This document shows positions 1 to 11,023 of a stretch of 64,000 bases of DNA, one piece after another; within the stretch, counting starts at the first letter, position 1, and the number at the start of each line of letters is the position of its first letter. The stretch spans positions 23,163,386 through 23,227,385 of the forward strand of contig NC_092348.1 of the NCBI RefSeq assembly GCF_963676685.1, given 5' to 3'. The stretch is from Mytilus edulis. Its lineage: Eukaryota; Mollusca; Bivalvia; Mytilida; Mytilidae. The notes under the pieces are model-generated. The model saw only the letters and a list, made by a program, of their open reading frames with translations. It searched no databases and had not been told where the DNA came from. A program made the position numbers and the translations under genes.

Positions 1-1189
1 AATTTTTAAACATGTGCATGTGAAAACAAATTTCGTGGTAGAGTGGTCTAAATACAGCACAAACAACATTTTCGAAAAGACCAAAAAAGTAAAAAGTATA
101 TTTTAACAAAATGCATTTGATTAACAGATCGAAATACTGATGTTCTAAACCCTGCTGATTGACAAATAAATTGATCACAAGATGGAACCAAATGGATCTT
201 TACATATATATTAATACCCAACAAAAAACAATAATCTTGCAGCAAAGTTGGAATACCACAAACATGAGGTGCAAATATTGGTACACCATATCCGGATTTC
301 TACAATTAATGTCTCTTCAGTGATGTTAGGGATCGAAACGGTATATATCATTTGAAATCATTATTTTCTTTTAGTTTTACACTTTCAGTTGATGATTTCA
401 ATATTTTATTAAATAATCTGAAAACCACAAAACGTTATAGCAAGCGGCAAATACAACAAATATACAATTTTACAATGACAAATAGGACAGAACGGAATAA
501 TAGTACAGCCAATTGCTACATTCTTTTGTAAATACCTTAGAGTACAACTGACTTATGTTATTATGTTAACGTAAACAAAAACATACTTATGCTGAAGTTC
601 AAACATGTTTCTTTTGTACAAGTTTCAACAATTTTTTATTTTAGTCACGAAATCCATTTGTAAAATTGATGAAAATTTGATAAAAGCACAAAAATGAAAT
701 TTGTTGACATCATTATTGACTTAAGTGTGCTTATTTGATTTAATCTTGCTACATCTTATTATCTTATTATGTAAATGTTAAATCACAAGGATACCAATGG
801 CTCCGAATCTCAATAAAACGCATGACCCACAATTCATTATGATACATGTTTCTTTAAACAAATCGGGGTGCATGTCTTAAAATAACAAAACTTGTATATG
901 GTTCATTGACGAAAGGGGACTATACTGTACTATATTTCTAGCCTTTCACGTAGCATAAAGGAATACGAGCAAAGACTGGTCTGCTCGGGAATCAGAATAT
1001 TGTGTCGTAGTAAGGTAGCACGTCTTCCTATTGACTGTTGCCTTTTGAACGAACTAGCATGTTGGAATCTGACTGAAAATTATCAATAATATTCTTGTCA
1101 ACACAGAAATGATGACATTTCTTTTCTGAAATTGAAAGAAATTGTGGTCTTATCTATTGTTTTCATTAACTTCGCTGTATTTGGTAAAG
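1..1189. other. no gene seen; intergenic DNA
   Basis: AT-rich sequence with only a decayed R6-like piece at about 285-360. Short open frames lack splice borders or protein-like composition. Confidence 0.5.
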
Positions 1190-1355
1190 CTTTTAGTACT
1201 TTTAGTCCTCAATGCTCTTCAACTTTGTACTTAATTGGCCCTTTTTAACTTTTTTTAATTCGAGCGTCACTGATGAGTCTTTTTAAGAAGAAACGCGCGT
1301 CTAGCGTAAATATAAAATTCAATCCTCGTTCCTATGATGAGTTTATTTTCATGTA
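1190..1355 (+). repeat. repeat R3
   Basis: CAATGCTCTTCAACTTTGTA, GAGCGTCACTGATGAGTC and AAACGCGCGTCTAGCGTAAA. Ends near TATGATGAGTTTATT. No gene in it. Confidence 0.85.
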
Positions 1356-1769
1356 GTACTTTTCAGTATTATCTAAGTAATGTGATGTAAAGGACTACAA
1401 CCTTGTAATTTTTAAAGGCTAATAACCTTATTATAGTTGTGATACCATATTTATGTATCTATCGCTTCGTCCATATGACAACACACTGAAACAAAAACTT
1501 ATGTTGATTAAATCCCAAATTTTTTAATGTATACAAAAAAAAAACGAATATGTAGCACGATTGCCAAATAGATAACTTTCCACCAGAGACTATATAACAT
1601 AGACGTCAACAACTAAACAATGTCTCAATGAGGACTTCGTCAATGAGTAAAACCCATATCGAAATCACAAATGTAAAACATTTCAAACGAGCTAATGTGT
1701 GTGTATGTGGAAAAGGTGGAGGGTAAAACAGACATAGAAGTGTTTATTTTTAGGTGCAAATAAGCCCTT

Positions 1770-1995
1770 ATTGATATTTTTTACACAAATACTGAACTCC
1801 GAGGAAAATCGAAAAAGGAATGTTCCTAACCAAATGGCAAAATCGAAAGCTCAAATACATCATACGAATGGATAGCAACTGTCATATTCCTGACTTGATA
1901 CAGGCATTTTCTTATGTAGAAAATGGTGGATTGAACCCTATTTTATAGCTAACTAAACCTCTCTCTTGTATGAAAGTTGCATAAAACTACCTTTT
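1770..1995 (+). repeat. repeat R4
   Basis: AACTCCGAGGAAAATCGAAA, CCAAATGGCAAAATC, CTGTCATATTCCTGACTTGA, AATGGTGGATTGAACC and TATAGCTAACTAAACCTCTC. It recurs at four or more places in the window. Confidence 0.82.
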
Positions 1996-2763
1996 TCAAA
2001 CTGATTCTTACCATTGTATTTTTGCTAAGCTGTTATTAATTCCTTTATAATTTGCATATGAGAGATAAAACAAAATTAACCTCAGATATGTCGAAGAAAC
2101 AAAATATTATATGTATTAGAAAAGTCGGTTGATGTTCATTAAGGATGTTAAAGATGACATAAAAGTTATAATAACTAAAGGAGAGGTTCTCATAAATTCT
2201 GGATATTACGATAAAGTTATATTGTAAATTATTAATTTTCCATCGTTATATGTGCAAATCGGTAACTTTTAAGATTTAAACGTTGTAGATATTGTTATAT
2301 ATTTCTTATTCAAAACATGAAACGCTATGAAGCTAATTTTGAGGAAATTTAGGAATAATTCAGTATGTACATTATGACGGATTCTCAGTGGCAGAATGAT
2401 TTTTTTTCTAAGTGTCTCTTTACTGTTGGGGTTATCATTTTGCGATTTTATTTGTTTTTCTAACATTATTGGAAATTAACATGATAATATTTCATATTGC
2501 ATATGCGTCCAATTTGTCAAGGCGATGGAAAATCTGAAACCAGTATAAGACCACCGAAACTGCCAGTCTTTACGTTGTTTTGCCCTGCAGTTATTAGATA
2601 AAATAACAAAATAAAATAACATGAACACACAGCCCAGCGTAATAAAACTAAGTACAATGAAACAAAAATTATAGGCAGAATAAAAAGTATACAACAACTA
2701 AATACTATAACGCTTTGTGTTTCGTGTCATTATATGTTTCGTGTTTTATATTTTATGTTTAAG
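1996..2763. other. no gene recognised; 3' side of the ApeC gene
   Basis: Downstream of the ApeC stop on the minus strand. A 73-codon minus frame (2697-2476) is hydrophobic at its start but lacks splice or start support; it is probably 3' UTR or chance. Confidence 0.45.
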
Positions 2764-2974
2764 TTATGTATAATAATAACAGTAGATGAGCGTATTGCTA
2801 GTGCCACCATCATTCAGAGGGTGACTTCCGCTTACACTGTTTTCGTTTTTTGTGTCCTCGTCATCTGTCTCTACGAACTCCTCTCTAACAAACATACCCT
2901 GTACCTGTTGACATTGTGATGTGTAGCGTAAAAAATAAATGACTGACTTGTTGGAAGAATAATCCCCGTCAGAT
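2764..2974 (-). CDS. ApeC domain, last exon
   Basis: The acceptor ATTTACAG precedes 2974. The exon enters in phase 2 (AG of the previous exon plus A makes Arg) and runs 70 codons including the TAA stop at 2764. It encodes the final ApeC third: a loop, then a CQxVxGM motif, an acidic DDEDTKNENSVSG stretch and IYCYYYT at the end. The last step differs slightly from the usual ending (YCYY) but is intact. This exon alone looks functional. Confidence 0.72.
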
Positions 2975-3319
2975 CTGTAAATAATGAAACAATGCATCTA
3001 TGAGATTTGAACATTTGTAAATTAAAAAAATTCAACATTTAAATAATTCTCTGCATCTCTCGCAAGTATTCATTATTTTTGTTTTATCTATTTTATATAG
3101 ATGATAAAATAATGTGCTGATGATATTAATCTCAAGCCATCTATGTTGGATTTATTTACGAAATGGATGGAAAAAAGCTTAAATGACAAGCCCTTTTCGT
3201 CTATTGAGTGTCGTAAGACAGTGTGCAGATAAATTGTCCGTCCTTACTTTACCGTTTATCGCTTCCATGTAAAGTTAAACCTAATTAGTGATTGCTTTTT
3301 TGATTTTCAAAATTAATAC

Positions 3320-3437
3320 CTGCAACAATAGTCTATAAACGTGTTGTCACCATATATTCCACTTGGAAGTACGCCGTCTGGTGTGTTTTCGTTTTTATCA
3401 TATTCATCATCCCAGTAAATACTTCTGGTCTCGAAAC
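3320..3437 (-). CDS. ApeC domain, penultimate exon
   Basis: The acceptor TTTTACTAG precedes 3437 and the donor AG|GTATTA follows 3320. It enters in phase 1 and leaves in phase 2, which fits the next exon exactly. It encodes GFETRSIYWDDEYDKN, then PDGVLPSGIYGDNT and DYCCR, the hallmark central ApeC strand pair. Length and motifs fit the family. Confidence 0.75.
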
Positions 3438-3842
3438 CTAGTAAAAGTAATAACCATCATCTGCAATTGTAATTATTATAACCTCGACACTATTATCATA
3501 TGAATACTATGTCTTGAATTGGCACATCGTGTAATGATTATGTCTCGCCCAATCCATTGATTGCATGTCGTATTTCACATGACAGGATAAAAGGGGAAGA
3601 ACATGTGTGGCAAAATATACTTTTCACAATATTAAAAGTTTCGGAGATTCAAATATAATCGACATAAATAGAAGTAGTATAAAACATATAGAGGTGAATT
3701 TTCGATTATGAGCTGTTTGAACAGAAAATTTGAAATTAAAAATGCCATTATCATATTGCCAATATAGAACATGTTTCTTTGTATCTATTTTACTTTACAG
3801 AGTATTTTTTTGGATAATATATAAATACTTGATGGACAGGAT

Positions 3843-3930
3843 AGCCCTTGGCTTAGAATTTCCGTTAGGTCAACTTTGAGTTCCGGATGGTGTTTGTTGT
3901 TCTTTGGTACAATAGTAAAATTCCATATTT
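3843..3930 (-). pseudogene. broken ApeC segment with in-frame TGA
   Basis: In one frame this reads NMEFYYCTKEQQTPSGTQS, TGA, PNGNSKP. ApeC proteins have FC/YC-x-K...W-P-x-G at this place, so the TGA at 3872-3870 stands where a Trp codon is expected. Just upstream in the gene's sense is a homopolymer tract (C on the + strand, about 3934-3949), which may have disrupted the exon. No clear splice sites flank it. Confidence 0.5.
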
Positions 3931-3933
3931 ACA

Positions 3934-3949
3934 CCCCCCCCCCCCCAAA
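3934..3949. repeat. poly(C) tract in the ApeC locus
   Basis: A C run between ATTTACA and AAAGGTTTC, adjoining the broken ApeC segment. Confidence 0.9.
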
Positions 3950-4129
3950 GGTTTCTGTCAGTTGTAGCAATTTATTTTATTATATATAGATGAAACAGGC
4001 AGACATGTTTTAGTGATCGAGTAACTCCAAAGCTATATTTAGAGCAATACTCATTGCGTGATTTCTAATCATTGCTTTTACACAAAAAAACTTAAATTCA
4101 GTTGAAAACTTAGTGCATATTAGCTTCTT

Positions 4130-4480
4130 ACGAAGACAGAAAGAAGTCAACATTATTCGTTCACTTCTATCTTGATATCCTTGATAGAGGGTTGCTGATT
4201 ACAAAGAAGTAATAAAACCCATAGTTCTAAGTGGTGACGGTCCCTTTGTAAATTCGATGGACCCATCACGATTTTTAGCCGTGAGGAAAATTTGTGTCAC
4301 AGATTACGAATAATATGTTTCTACAGTCGTAACTACGATCCCCTTCATCTTTCCCAGAATATGACCTACCGGATCAGACTTTTAAACAGAAATATACATA
4401 CGCGAGCAATTTTATGCCAATATCAAGTCTTGAAAATGGTACTTCAGAGCACCCTGTCAAGGAGACGCTACTAACAATCG
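4130..4480 (+). mobile_element. degenerate PLE-1 fragment
   Basis: Contains CTTGATAGAGGGTTGCTG, CAAAGAAG.AATAA and TACGATCCCCTTC...ATGACCTACCGGAT, decayed forms of the PLE-1 thumb and tail start. A reversed tail piece follows at 4765-4840. Confidence 0.6.
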
Positions 4481-4582
4481 ACAACCGTTTCTGAGTTTGA
4501 AAGTGACTCAGTAATTATTAGCGCTCTGTTAACTGTTAAAATATATCCCTTAGTACCCAATTTGGTTCACATTATATAGGTA

Positions 4583-4795
4583 TTGATGCAGTCTTTCCTG
4601 ATTATTCCTGATGTAGAAGCCTCGAATCATTTGAAACCCTTGGATTTTGAATTTGTTAAGGAAATACCCGACAGCTCCTCCGATAAGAAATCGTACGATG
4701 GGTCAGGGGTTTGGAAATACTTCAAGTCACATTATGAGGCACGTTACTGTATAAAAGAGGGACGAAAGATACCAAAGGAACAGTTAAACTCATAG
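4583..4795 (+). pseudogene. protein-like fragment, possible BED-finger start
   Basis: A 70-codon ORF. Its first 60 codons look coding (EFVKEIPDSSSDKKSYDGSG then VWKYFKSHYEARYC). The SGVWKYF...C arrangement resembles a BED zinc finger of hAT/ZBED transposases, but only one metal-ligand cysteine is visible before the frame runs into a reversed PLE-1 tail at about 4765. Probably a transposase or host-exon scrap cut by that insertion. No start context supports expression. Confidence 0.3.
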
Positions 4796-4840
4796 ATCGA
4801 AAATTAACTGACAACGCCATAGCTAAAAATATAAAGATAG
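4765..4840 (-). mobile_element. PLE-1 3' tail fragment, reversed
   Basis: GGGACGAAAGATACCAAAGG, CAGTTAAACTCATA and ACAACGCCATAGCTAAAAAT match the reversed tail at 63590-63665. Confidence 0.75.
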
Positions 4841-5086
4841 ACAAATAATAGTACAGAAGACACAACTAAAGACTGTAAACAGTTGGGATAATAAACAAAA
4901 AGGTTAAAACAAAGCGACTCATTGAGGGGTTAGGCTGAATGTGTTTCTAGTGATTTATGACATGACAATAAAAGGCATTTTTACCGGTCAGTTTGATATC
5001 TAGAAGTGATGTTTGCTCCATAGAATCAGTTATCAATGTATAGGATATTGTTAAAAGAAAGAAAACCTATGGTTTCTAATCGCTAC

Positions 5087-5309
5087 CTGAGTTACGACAA
5101 ACAATACGTCGGCTGCTGAATAAGGTGTGTCCTTCTTTTCCATGAAAAGTAAGATTAACGTTGGCGAGAGAACACTTCATAGAACCATTTATTTCCACCG
5201 AAATGTTGATAAAAACCAAACAATCACAGCCTCCTGAACTTTCTTCAGCAATTTGTTTAGCAGTATTTAAAGTAGGAGAATCCCATTTGAGAATTGTTGC
5301 CAGCATTGA
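5087..5309 (-). CDS. probable N-terminal exon of the ApeC gene
   Basis: An open stretch of 74 codons bounded by a possible acceptor (CCCCTAG before 5309, phase 0) and the donor CAG|GTAGCG at 5087 (phase 1). It encodes a cysteine-containing beta-rich-looking module with SGGCDCLVFINISVEING, MKCSLANVNLTFHG and RRIVCRNSG. The composition is protein-like and lies in the same orientation 1.6 kb upstream of the ApeC exons. Link to the same gene is inference. Confidence 0.5.
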
Positions 5310-5639
5310 CTAGGGGTTCAGAGAGTCTGCGTCTCATGGTAGGTTGTCAAATTAAATCAAGAGCATTTTGATGTATTTTAATGACCAATTTGCAAGTATG
5401 CGTAAAGATATCTATGCAGTTTCGAATTCAGATCGTTGACAAATATTGTGGCGCTACAATGCCGATAAATCACCCACCCTAGCACACTCCAATACGAAGA
5501 CGATCAACGTAATACTAATATGTTGAAAAGACAGAATGATGTAACCATTATATCATGTGTCGACTATAGACATTTAACTGATGTACTATCAAAGATGCTG
5601 ATCCTTTGTCGATGGCATATATAAATTTGCTGGTGGAGG

Positions 5640-5935
5640 TTTCTTCCAGCATGATTCTGCGTTTCTATACTGACATGAATTATTTTTGATTTGGTCATAA
5701 TTATAAATTAACTATCAACAAAACGTTTTATTTTTCTGAAAATTGTGGATTTGTTACCCAAGGAAAAGATAACCTTAGCTGTTGATGACAAAACCTTTCC
5801 AAATCTTGGGTCCTCCGTGCTCTCAGCTTCGTAGTTCATTTGCCTTTTAAACTCTTTTGATTCGAGCTTCATTGGTGAATTTTTGTAGACTTAACGCGCA
5901 TTTGACGTATAAAATTAAAATCATGATATCTATAT
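5640..5935 (+). repeat. repeat R3, near full length
   Basis: Starts at CTTCCAGCATGATTCTGCGT, passes GGTCATAATTATAAATTAAC, and ends GAGCTTCATTGGTGAATTTT then ACGCGCATTTGACGTA. Confidence 0.7.
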
Positions 5936-7324
5936 TGAGTGTATTTACCCATAATTGGTGAATATCTAGAATGGTTGTCATGGAACAAGCAATTTTCCCC
6001 TTGCTTTTATGTTCTAGATATTGGCAGGCTGAAGTGGAGCAATCATATTGCTCGCGCGTAAACGGGCTTTGCGACAATGATGGTCTTTATCAGTTTCTCT
6101 ATATGTTATTAGATCTTGCAAATCCCAAGCAACATTTAGCGATTAATGGGACATGTTATGGCTGCGCTCCAATTGGACATTTCTCTCATATATTTAAACA
6201 ATAGCATAGTTAAGACTTAAGACTTTTTATGAAAAGATATATCCTTTACACAAGGTTTTTGTTTTTGTATAAATGCAGAGCTAAACCTCAAATCCAATGT
6301 TGCTATTTCCTTTCCAAGGAGGTTACCTATGCTATACATAATATATCGGAATCGGGCGTTACCACCAACCCTGTTACAATCAAGTGTATAAAATAAAATT
6401 TAGAATGGAAATAGGGAATATGTCAAGGAGTCAACAACCCGACCAGAGACCAGATAACAATCAAGTCAAAAATGCGCCTTTGTCCAAAACAGATACTAAT
6501 GGTTGAAAATCTTGTTAACAAACAAAGTCCTTAGAAAACAGGTGAGTTAGAACCAGAAATTCATAAAGAAAGGTGATGAGTGGAGTTACCCAATAGTGAA
6601 ATGTTGTGAGGAGAAGAGGGTTTTAACCTCGTTTATGTGCAAAAAGCCAACTTGCACAAGTACATATACAGACACTTTTGAAAATATACCTGAGGAGACA
6701 CAAGAAAAGGAAGCATCACAAATTTGTCATTACATTGCCAGAGAGTGATTTCGATATAGAAGTGGTTCATTTACACCAGGCATTGACAGTGACTTCCTCT
6801 GTGTGTGTTATCCCGCAGATGTGACATCAAGCCCAGTGATTCCTTTAGTTAGGAATCCAACCAAGTTCCTTATTAGTTGTTTCCTCTCCAATTACGACGC
6901 CATTACTTTTCACAAGCAGTACGTGTGGTACATGTTCGGATGGCTTCGTCAGTAGGACCTGGCATCTTTTCGTCAGATGACTTATGGTTTATTTGTTTCT
7001 TCAGGGATACCAAATATGACATAAAGACCCCCAATGTCATGTAAATATCCTCAGGTATGGTGGCTCATCACCATGTTTAAAGGACAGTCCCGGGTAAAAT
7101 GGTTAATACTGTGGATTTTCCATATGTTTAGTATTGAAACATCAGAAGGGTGCATTATCTTTAACAGTATGAGTCGATGTTCCCGCCATAATAAATGGAA
7201 ATGCATTTAACGCCAAACAATTACTTAAATGTTGACACAATTGGGTGGGTATTATTTCTAATTCGCATGCATAGATTTCAAATATGGTCTTTTAGATATA
7301 AAAACATCATAGATAGATATACAT
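5936..7324. other. no gene recognised
   Basis: Contains the PLE-2 scrap at 6395-6475 and a stretch at about 6630-6990 with broken protein-like text (MCKKPTCTSTYTDTFENIPE) that may be a decayed transposon or gene. Frames are short and interrupted. Confidence 0.4.
6395..6475 (-). mobile_element. PLE-2 tail terminus, reversed scrap
   Basis: AGAATGGAAATAGGGAATAT then GTCAAGGAGTCAACAACCCG and ACCAGAGACCAGATAAC match the reversed terminus at 48617. Confidence 0.65.
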
Positions 7325-7640
7325 TGTAAGAGGACGTGGTACGAATGCCAATGAGACAACCCTCCATACAAGTCGTTGTTTGTAAAAATTAACAATTATA
7401 GGTCAGAGTACGGTCTTCAACACGGAGCCTTAGTTCTCACCGAACAGCAAGCTAAAAAGGGCCCAAAAGAGACTAGTGTAAAACCATTCAAACGGGAAAA
7501 CCAACGGTCTATTCCATAAGCAATAAGAAAAACGACAAATGTTGATGAACCACATCATCAAACGATAACCACTGAACATTTGGTTCCTGACTAAGGACAG
7601 GTGTAAACAAATGCAGCGGTTTTTGACCATTTTAAAATAG
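7325..7640 (+). repeat. repeat R1, near full length
   Basis: A short interspersed repeat with the landmarks TGCCAATGAGACAACCCTCC, ATAGGTCAGAGTACGGTCTT and GTAAAACCATTCAAACGGGA. Related copies are listed separately; the minus ORF here is a by-product. Confidence 0.8.
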
Positions 7641-8839
7641 GTATCAACCTTATCTGAGATACAAGGTTTAATATTGTGTTGCTCTTATCAAAAAGTTAAA
7701 AATAGGCAAATAAAATACAACATAGACCTGAATGCTTTAATAATTATAAATGTTTTAATTTAATTGGTTTTCCGTAACTTTAATTCGCCATAGTACCTTT
7801 ACTTAAGTGTTACAATTAACGTAGATGTTTATGGAAAGTACAATTTGTCTGAATGTTAAACTCTAATCTTTCTGGCTTTTTCTATCTCATATATAAGATT
7901 TAAATGCCTCAATAAACAAGGATGAATAATCAATTGAAAGAAAAAAAATGATTCAATCACTCCTCATCAAGGTACATTTACAAAGTACGAAGGTTATTAC
8001 GTTAGATATGGATATGTTTGTTATCAAAAACGCCTTATTTCGATTGGCTAAAATTAATGATTTTTTTTTACCCCAAAACAATTATATGTACGTACTAAGA
8101 TGAATATTTGTTGGTAGGAAAAGCGTGATAACTCGACATCGTAACACAAAAATATTAATTTGTTGGTAATTGGTTGATTTGAGTAGCGGTAGCAAAATGT
8201 GTGCCTCCACTTTATTTGCTTGAACCAAAGAAAGTACATGTACTAAGATAAAAAGAGATCCCGAAACAACATAGAGAAAAGAGGAAAAGGATTTATGAGC
8301 CAAGATTCTTTAATATTTAGGAATCAATACAAAGATGATTTTGATAATTTAATAAATTCATACTGTGCAAGCGCATGAGAGGGATATCACAGACATTTGG
8401 TACAAAAATAGCACGACTAGACTCTAAACTCTAATATTCACAAGAAAATGACATTTTATTTTATTGTGATTAATATGAATAGGATCCTGTGATTAGAATG
8501 GCGGTCTACCTAAAATATTTAAGATATTTATATCCATAAATGATGTAATTTTCTATCAATTACCAGCTGGACTGTGATTTTCTTCGACTAATAATGATGA
8601 TGTGGCCTTTTGAAACCAAATAAATTGATTTCTGAGTTCAATATTACTGGGACACACTTTAGATTAGTATGAGAAATATATTTTCGGACATTCTGTAAAT
8701 AGACTTGTTAACTATATTCGCCAGAGTCTAATTTAATACGATATGATACTGTACGATATGTATTATCACAGTACATTTTGTAGATTAATTTTACTGAAGA
8801 GTATTAAATCGCTAATAAATTGATCTTCTTGTACAGTAT

Positions 8840-8935
8840 TAAAATGATGTGGTATGATTGCCAATGAGACAACTCTCCACAAGAGATCAAATGACACAGA
8901 AATTTTATAAAACAACTATAGTACAGCCTGTGTAG
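8840..8935 (+). repeat. repeat R1 fragment
   Basis: GATGTGGTATGATTGCCAAT followed by GAGACAACTCTCCACAAGAG. Confidence 0.85.
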
Positions 8936-9439
8936 AAGTTTACTTTCAAATCGCATATGATTGTATTTATCAATATATACATAAACAAATAATCTTATCA
9001 AAAAGTACAGCTGCCAATATTACAGCACTAATAAAATATGCTAAATTTAAGCTAACGGACTTTAATTGCAAGCTGAATGGCTTCATGCATTTTTTTTATT
9101 CTCTATTGTTTGCATTCCCGTCAGTTTTTGCGTTATCAAATCAAAATGAATACCTTTCGAGCGTATTCTATACGTCTAAAACATTCCTATATTTTCCTGT
9201 TATAATCAAAATAACAATTTCATGTCGTGTTTTATGCTCACTTTAACATGGTTAAGCATTGTATTTTTCGCCTCTCTAACGCTCGTGTACCGATAAATTC
9301 TGGATGAATAGAGGACTTCCATATTCCATTCTCTGGTGATTACTTACGGCAACATCAGAAAGGTAGGACCGACTTCCTCTGAAGTTATGATATCGCAATA
9401 GGCCATTTTCGAAAAGTCTTTCAATCTTCGTTTCTACAT

Positions 9440-9560
9440 TGTTGGGTTTCCTGTTTGAATTGTTTTACACTAACCATTTGGGGTCTATTATATCTTGTTG
9501 CTAGGTGGAACTAAGGCTAATTGCTGAAGGTCGTTCTTCGGCCTATAATTGGGGTTTTTT
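9440..9560 (-). repeat. repeat R1 fragment (right part)
   Basis: GGGTTTCCTGTTTGAATTGT, TTTTACACTAACCATTTGGG and CTGAAGGTCGTTCTTCGGCC, decayed reverse form of the R1 3' part. Confidence 0.7.
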
Positions 9561-10412
9561 TACACATTATACCTCTCATACCAGATCTTCTTATTTATAT
9601 TTACTTCAATCAGAGTATCATGCTTTTAATGCATGAAAATATTACAAACGTTTGCAAGTTTTGAGCAAGTATCCAAACAATGTTTGTGAAAGATTATTTT
9701 ATTTTGGTTAAGAACGATGCATCAACTTTAATGTACATATTTTTTTTATAGATATTGAGTGTCTCTGACATAAAGTTCAATGGCTAATATTTCATGCATG
9801 TTCATGGCGATAACAAATCAATACATACAACCGGTAGGTCCATTAGTGGATGCCAAACGGGATGAATGACGGGGAAATTTGGACTGCCACTGGAAAATGA
9901 GGCTAAATTGGATAGGCTATCTTCGCTACTCTCTTATTCTAGTTGCAAGGGTTTTTAACGTGGATGGAGCATGGTAATCTCTCTAAATCAGGCATCGGAT
10001 TTAACGTTCCGATTCTGACCTCACGTGGTCTGTGGACCTGTGGTGAACTTACTTTTGGGGGTTTAAGATACTGACCCTCTTAGAAGTAGAAGTACAAATA
10101 CAGGAGAAATTGACTGTAACTTTTTTTAACGTGTAATGATAATGAAATCAAGGTATACATTATTGTTTTGATAATGTTTCATGTACTTTTTACTTATTTC
10201 ATGAAGCAATATGTACTTATATTTAGTAAAAAACATAGAAGATTGAAAATAAGAATGCACTGTAATAGTTCCTTTCGTCTAAGTAGTTTGACAAAGTGTA
10301 AGGTTCCGACAATATTTACTTCCATTAATCCCACAATATCACTCAGACTCGTGATTTAATAACTAAGTCGCTGTTTAGGGTATTTTCATAATGTCAAGAA
10401 GTTAAAAAATAT

Positions 10413-10418
10413 TTTATT
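10413..10418 (-). terminator. candidate poly(A) signal of the midkine-like gene
   Basis: TTTATT on the + strand, AATAAA in the sense of the gene, 340 bases past the stop codon. No downstream GU-rich element was checked; chance matches are common in AT-rich DNA. Confidence 0.35.
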
Positions 10419-10757
10419 GGAAATACACTTTAAAACATTTACAGTCAATGTTAAAACATAAATGTCACAGACAATAAAAACTTGACAAAATACGTAACGT
10501 GATTATGATGCACAGACAAATACATCTTTGACATTTAATTTAGATTAAAAGCAGGATTAAACTTTTTAGCAGTTTACATTTTCGTTGTCTCAAGTATAAC
10601 CTATAATGTAATATAGAACAAAACATTTACAAAAAATATGAGAAAAAAAAATGGTTTTCGGTAAAAAAAAAAAAAAAAAAGGTAAAATCTAACTAAATTT
10701 GTGATAATTTGTTTTTTCACTCTTAATGATAGTAATTATAGCCTATTTGTTAATTGG

Positions 10758-11023
10758 TTAATTTGAATTTGATAGTCTTTCACGTCTGTTCTGTCGTCTT
10801 TCGTGTCTCTTATTTTTCCATTCCTTCCTTTTATGGTTCTTATTTTTCCTTTTGTCTTGTCTTTTCTGTTTCCATCTCATGAGTTTCTCGTGAAGTTCAC
10901 ATGAATAAGCGATAGATTCTGGTTGACATGTCGCTGGATCTCCTCCAGTAACGGTAAATGTCTTGGTCACCATATTTGTTTCCTGGTTGCATTCACTAAC
11001 AGACACATCGAATCTGCAGCCCA
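10758..11023 (-). CDS. midkine-like exon 3 (second PTN/MK module and stop)
   Basis: Acceptor TTTACAG|TGGGC, phase 1. It repeats the exon 2 plan (GCRFDVSVSECN, TFTVTGGDPATC, YSCELHEK) and ends in a 45-residue tail made mostly of Lys, Arg, Asn and His before TAA. The Trp of the first module's WGxC is replaced (VSEC), so this copy is more diverged. Confidence 0.86.

Larger units (their letters stand above)
2764..5309 (-). pseudogene. apextrin-like (ApeC domain) gene, apparently decayed
   Basis: Minus-strand exons read as an apextrin-type protein: a cysteine-containing N-terminal module (5309-5087), then pieces of the ApeC domain (about 3930-3843, 3437-3320, 2974-2764). ApeC proteins are secreted or cytosolic pattern-recognition proteins that bind bacterial cell-wall material in invertebrates (family knowledge). 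The two last exons join in phase 2 and give the diagnostic series IYWDDE, NTFIDYCCR, QCQQVQGM, DDEDTKNENSVSG and IYCYYYT before the stop. The middle piece has an in-frame TGA where the family has Trp, and the usual YCI...CP run after it cannot be read. I could not find the first ApeC half. Inference: a once intact gene now broken, or a gene whose middle exons are elsewhere and whose 3.9-kb piece is a relic. Confidence 0.62.
7641..10412. other. intergenic, mostly featureless
   Basis: AT-rich DNA between the midkine-like gene and the ApeC locus. Only R1 pieces at 8840 and 9440 are recognised. Confidence 0.45.
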
